From JBBKWG01 sp037968835 (lineage in GTDB: Bacteria > Pseudomonadota > Alphaproteobacteria > Rhodobacterales > Rhodobacteraceae), in assembly GCA_037968835.1 (NCBI GenBank), contig JBBKWG010000123.1, positions 1 to 8,643 of the forward strand: 8,643 bases of DNA. Direction: 5' to 3'. The notes under the pieces are model-generated. The model did not search any database, was not told the origin of the DNA, and was given only the letters and a program-made list of their open reading frames with translations. This document shows positions 7,222 to 8,643 of this stretch, piece by piece. The stretch's first letter is position 1; each line of letters opens with the position of its first letter. A program made the position numbers and the translations under genes.

Positions 7222-7240
7222 TGAAAATCACTGATTTTCA
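7222..7240 (-). terminator. AT-rich hairpin 3' of tRNA-Ala, possible terminator
   Basis: TGAAAATCA (7222-7230) and TGATTTTCA (7232-7240) form a perfect inverted repeat around one central base. As RNA this is an 8-pair stem with a 3-base loop. It lies 15 bases beyond the tRNA 3' end in the direction of tRNA transcription. No T-run follows on that strand, so ending of the transcript here is only plausible. Confidence 0.4.
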
Positions 7241-7255
7241 ATAAGTTAAGAGGAA

Positions 7256-7331
<76 letters not shown>

Positions 7332-7339
7332 ATCCGGGT

Positions 7340-7362
7340 GCGGGCGGCCTTGGCCCGCCCGC
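7340..7362 (-). other. GC-rich hairpin between FYDLN-acid gene and tRNA-Ala
   Basis: GCGGGCGG (7340-7347) pairs with CCGCCCGC (7355-7362) over 8 bases around a 7-base loop. It ends 8 bases before the mature 5' end of the tRNA on the minus strand. No T-run follows, so it is not a standard terminator. It may be a second barrier to read-through or part of the tRNA precursor's leader. Confidence 0.5.
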
Positions 7363-7395
7363 GTGGGTTAGTAAGTTTGCCCGATTTCTGCAAGC

Positions 7396-7412
7396 AAAAA
7401 ACGGTCACCGTC
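7396..7412 (-). terminator. Short hairpin plus T6 after FYDLN-acid gene
   Basis: On the minus strand GACGG, loop TGA, CCGTT form a 5-pair stem (one G-U) that runs into six T's (7401-7396). It starts 11 bases after the TAA stop of the gene. The stem is short, so efficiency may be low; the GC-rich hairpin at 7340-7362 may add to it. Confidence 0.45.
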
Positions 7413-7423
7413 AGGCGTGTTCG

Positions 7424-7756
7424 TTAGTCGTCGTCGTCCGCGGCGACGTCGGCGATATCGTCGAGCGACACGTCGTCCTCGTCGTCGTCGTCTTCCAGAA
7501 CGTCGTCACCCAGATCGACGGCATCATCGTCGTCGTCGTCATCCTCGAGCACGACATCTTCATCATCCTCGACCGGCTCGACGACCTTGGTGGCCTTGTC
7601 CGGTTTGTCGGCGACCATCGTGCGGTTGCCTTTGCCGGTTTCCAGCGTCACCGTTTCGCCCGTGTAGGGGCTGACGATCGGGCTGGCTTTCAGATCATAG
7701 AACGGGCGACCTGTTGTCGGGCAGATACGTTTCGTGCCCCATTCTTCCTTGGGCAT
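7424..7756 (-). CDS. FYDLN-acid (TIGR02300-type) family protein
   Basis: The product is a 110-aa member of a conserved alphaproteobacterial family of unknown function. The N-terminal part (1-35) carries the family signature: KRICPTTGRPFYDL (9-22), then PIVSPYTGE (26-34). Only one cysteine (Cys12) is present, so a classic zinc finger is unlikely within one chain. From residue 61 on the protein is an acidic tail: 31 of 50 residues are Asp or Glu, ending DDDD. The start is ATG at 7756, with AAGGGA about 9 bases upstream; a longer frame to 7825 would add 23 residues before the conserved MPKEEWGTKR start. The gene is divergent from the metallopeptidase gene and has a good -35 box upstream. The tail is encoded by GAC/GAT runs that make simple-sequence DNA. 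Confidence 0.93.
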   Translation of the reverse strand: MPKEEWGTKRICPTTGRPFYDLKASPIVSPYTGETVTLETGKGNRTMVADKPDKATKVVEPVEDDEDVVLEDDDDDDDAVDLGDDVLEDDDDEDDVSLDDIADVAADDDD

Positions 7757-7795
7757 GGAGTTCCCTTTTTCTTGGCTCAATTGAGGAATTTTTCG

Positions 7796-7825
7796 CCACC
7801 TGCCACACTCGCGGGGGTCTGTCAA
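7796..7825 (-). promoter_or_regulatory. Candidate promoter of the FYDLN-acid gene
   Basis: On the minus strand a perfect -35 hexamer TTGACA lies at 7825-7820, 64 bases before the ATG. The -10 region 17-18 bases on is CAGGTGG, which is far from consensus, as is common in GC-rich alphaproteobacteria. Just upstream are two AAAAGCC units in tandem (7840-7827) inside an A-rich run, which could act as an UP-like element. The strength of the -35 box is the main support. Confidence 0.4.
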
Positions 7826-7919
7826 AGGCTTTTGGCTTTTTCACCCCATGCCGACTTGCGACCGGGAGCGTCCGCGCCGTAGGATCAGGACAGGCAGGCG
7901 ATCATCCAGAGGCAGGGAT

Positions 7920-8618
7920 ATGGGGCAGATCAGGCTGGAAAACAATCCGGCAGTCGACATTTTACTGCGCCGCAGCCGTCGCGCCAAAAGATTGTCGCTG
8001 CGGGTGTCGGCGCTGGACGGTCGGGTGACGCTTACGGTCCCGCCCGGCGCCAGCGCGCGACAGGCGCAACAATTCGCCGACGAGCATTCCGACTGGATCG
8101 GCAAGGTGCTGATGAAACAGGCCGAGCCGGTGCCGGTTCGGGCCGGTGCGGCGATCCCGGTCGGCGGGCGCACGTTCACTGTGGCTACGGCGGCGGGACG
8201 CTCGGCGCGGATCGAGGGCGCGTATCTGCTGGCGCCGCATGGGCGCGAAGGTCCGGCGATTGCCGCACTTCTGAAGCACATGGCGCGCACCCGGCTGAGC
8301 GAAGCGAGCGCGCGGTATGCCGACCTGATCGGACACGAGTTCAAGCGAATTTCGCTGCGCGACACGCGGTCGCGGTGGGGGTCATGTTCGAGCGATGGCA
8401 GTTTGATGTATTCGTGGCGACTGATCCTCGCGCCGCCCGAAATCCTCGACTATGTGGCTGCCCACGAGGTCGCGCATCTGGCCGAGATGAACCATTCGGC
8501 GGCGTTCTGGAATATCGTGACAAGGATCTGTCCCGACTATGCGCGGCACCGCAAATGGCTGCGCCGCGAGGGCAATGACCTGCATCGTTTTCGCTTCGAC
8601 TCTGCAGGCAATGATTGA
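7920..8618 (+). CDS. YgjP/WLM-type zinc metallopeptidase (DUF45, M48-like)
   Basis: The product is a 232-aa predicted cytoplasmic zinc-dependent peptidase of the YgjP family (Pfam DUF45, SprT-like). The zinc site is HEVAH (His182, Glu183, His186) within YVAAHEVAHLAEMNHSAAFW (from 179), with His192 as the probable third ligand. The family motif SRWGSCSS is at 151-158, preceded by ISLRDT. The N-terminal half (RRSRRAKRLSLRVS, then VTLTVPPGAS) is the usual strand-rich domain. The C-terminus ends with DYARHRKWLRREG, also typical. The start is ATG at 7920 with AGAGG 7 bases upstream; an in-frame ATG at 7848 would add 24 Arg-rich residues that do not fit. No signal peptide or membrane segment is seen. 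The substrate is unknown. It is divergent from the FYDLN-acid gene across 163 bases. Confidence 0.93.
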   Translation: MGQIRLENNPAVDILLRRSRRAKRLSLRVSALDGRVTLTVPPGASARQAQQFADEHSDWIGKVLMKQAEPVPVRAGAAIPVGGRTFTVATAAGRSARIEGAYLLAPHGREGPAIAALLKHMARTRLSEASARYADLIGHEFKRISLRDTRSRWGSCSSDGSLMYSWRLILAPPEILDYVAAHEVAHLAEMNHSAAFWNIVTRICPDYARHRKWLRREGNDLHRFRFDSAGND

Positions 8619-8643
8619 CACGGCCCATCGTATTCGTGATCAC

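Noticed and set aside
8341..8643. A 100-codon minus-strand frame over the metallopeptidase gene end
   Set aside because: It is the antisense of the HEVAH-containing gene and shows no family features.

Overview
The window is chromosomal DNA from an alphaproteobacterium, most likely a member of the Rhodobacteraceae (Roseobacter-type). I base this on the run ftsZ-lpxC-bamD-recN, an FtsZ with a long linker and a C-terminal peptide EIPAFLRRQAN, a FYDLN-acid (TIGR02300-type) protein, and the GC-rich codon use. This is an assignment by recognition of families, not by a database search.

Layout: (1) 1-4946, plus strand, is a core cell-envelope and cell-division block: the 3' part of ftsZ (division ring), a terminator, lpxC (first committed step of lipid A synthesis), a terminator, bamD (outer-membrane protein assembly lipoprotein) and, 10 bases later, recN (SMC-like DNA repair ATPase). 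(2) 4947-5960, minus strand, is a homocysteine S-methyltransferase of the betaine-homocysteine type. It ends stop-to-stop against recN. (3) 5961-7255 is the least ordinary part: about 660 bases with no convincing gene but several hairpins, including a 16-base perfect palindrome, followed by a small unrecognised lipoprotein gene on the minus strand. (4) 7256-7331, minus strand, is tRNA-Ala with anticodon GGC and an encoded CCA end. (5) 7424-7756, minus strand, is a small FYDLN-acid family protein with a very acidic tail. It is divergent from 7920-8618, plus strand, a YgjP/WLM-type zinc metallopeptidase.

The genes work together mainly in the first block: division (FtsZ), lipid A (LpxC) and outer-membrane protein insertion (BamD) are all needed for coordinated envelope growth. 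recN shares the bamD transcription direction and is probably co-transcribed with it. The remaining genes look like independent units.

I did not find a clear new biological system. The most worthwhile leads are the hairpin-rich non-coding stretch near 6181-6362, the unassigned lipoprotein beside it, and the low-complexity acidic tail of the FYDLN-acid protein.
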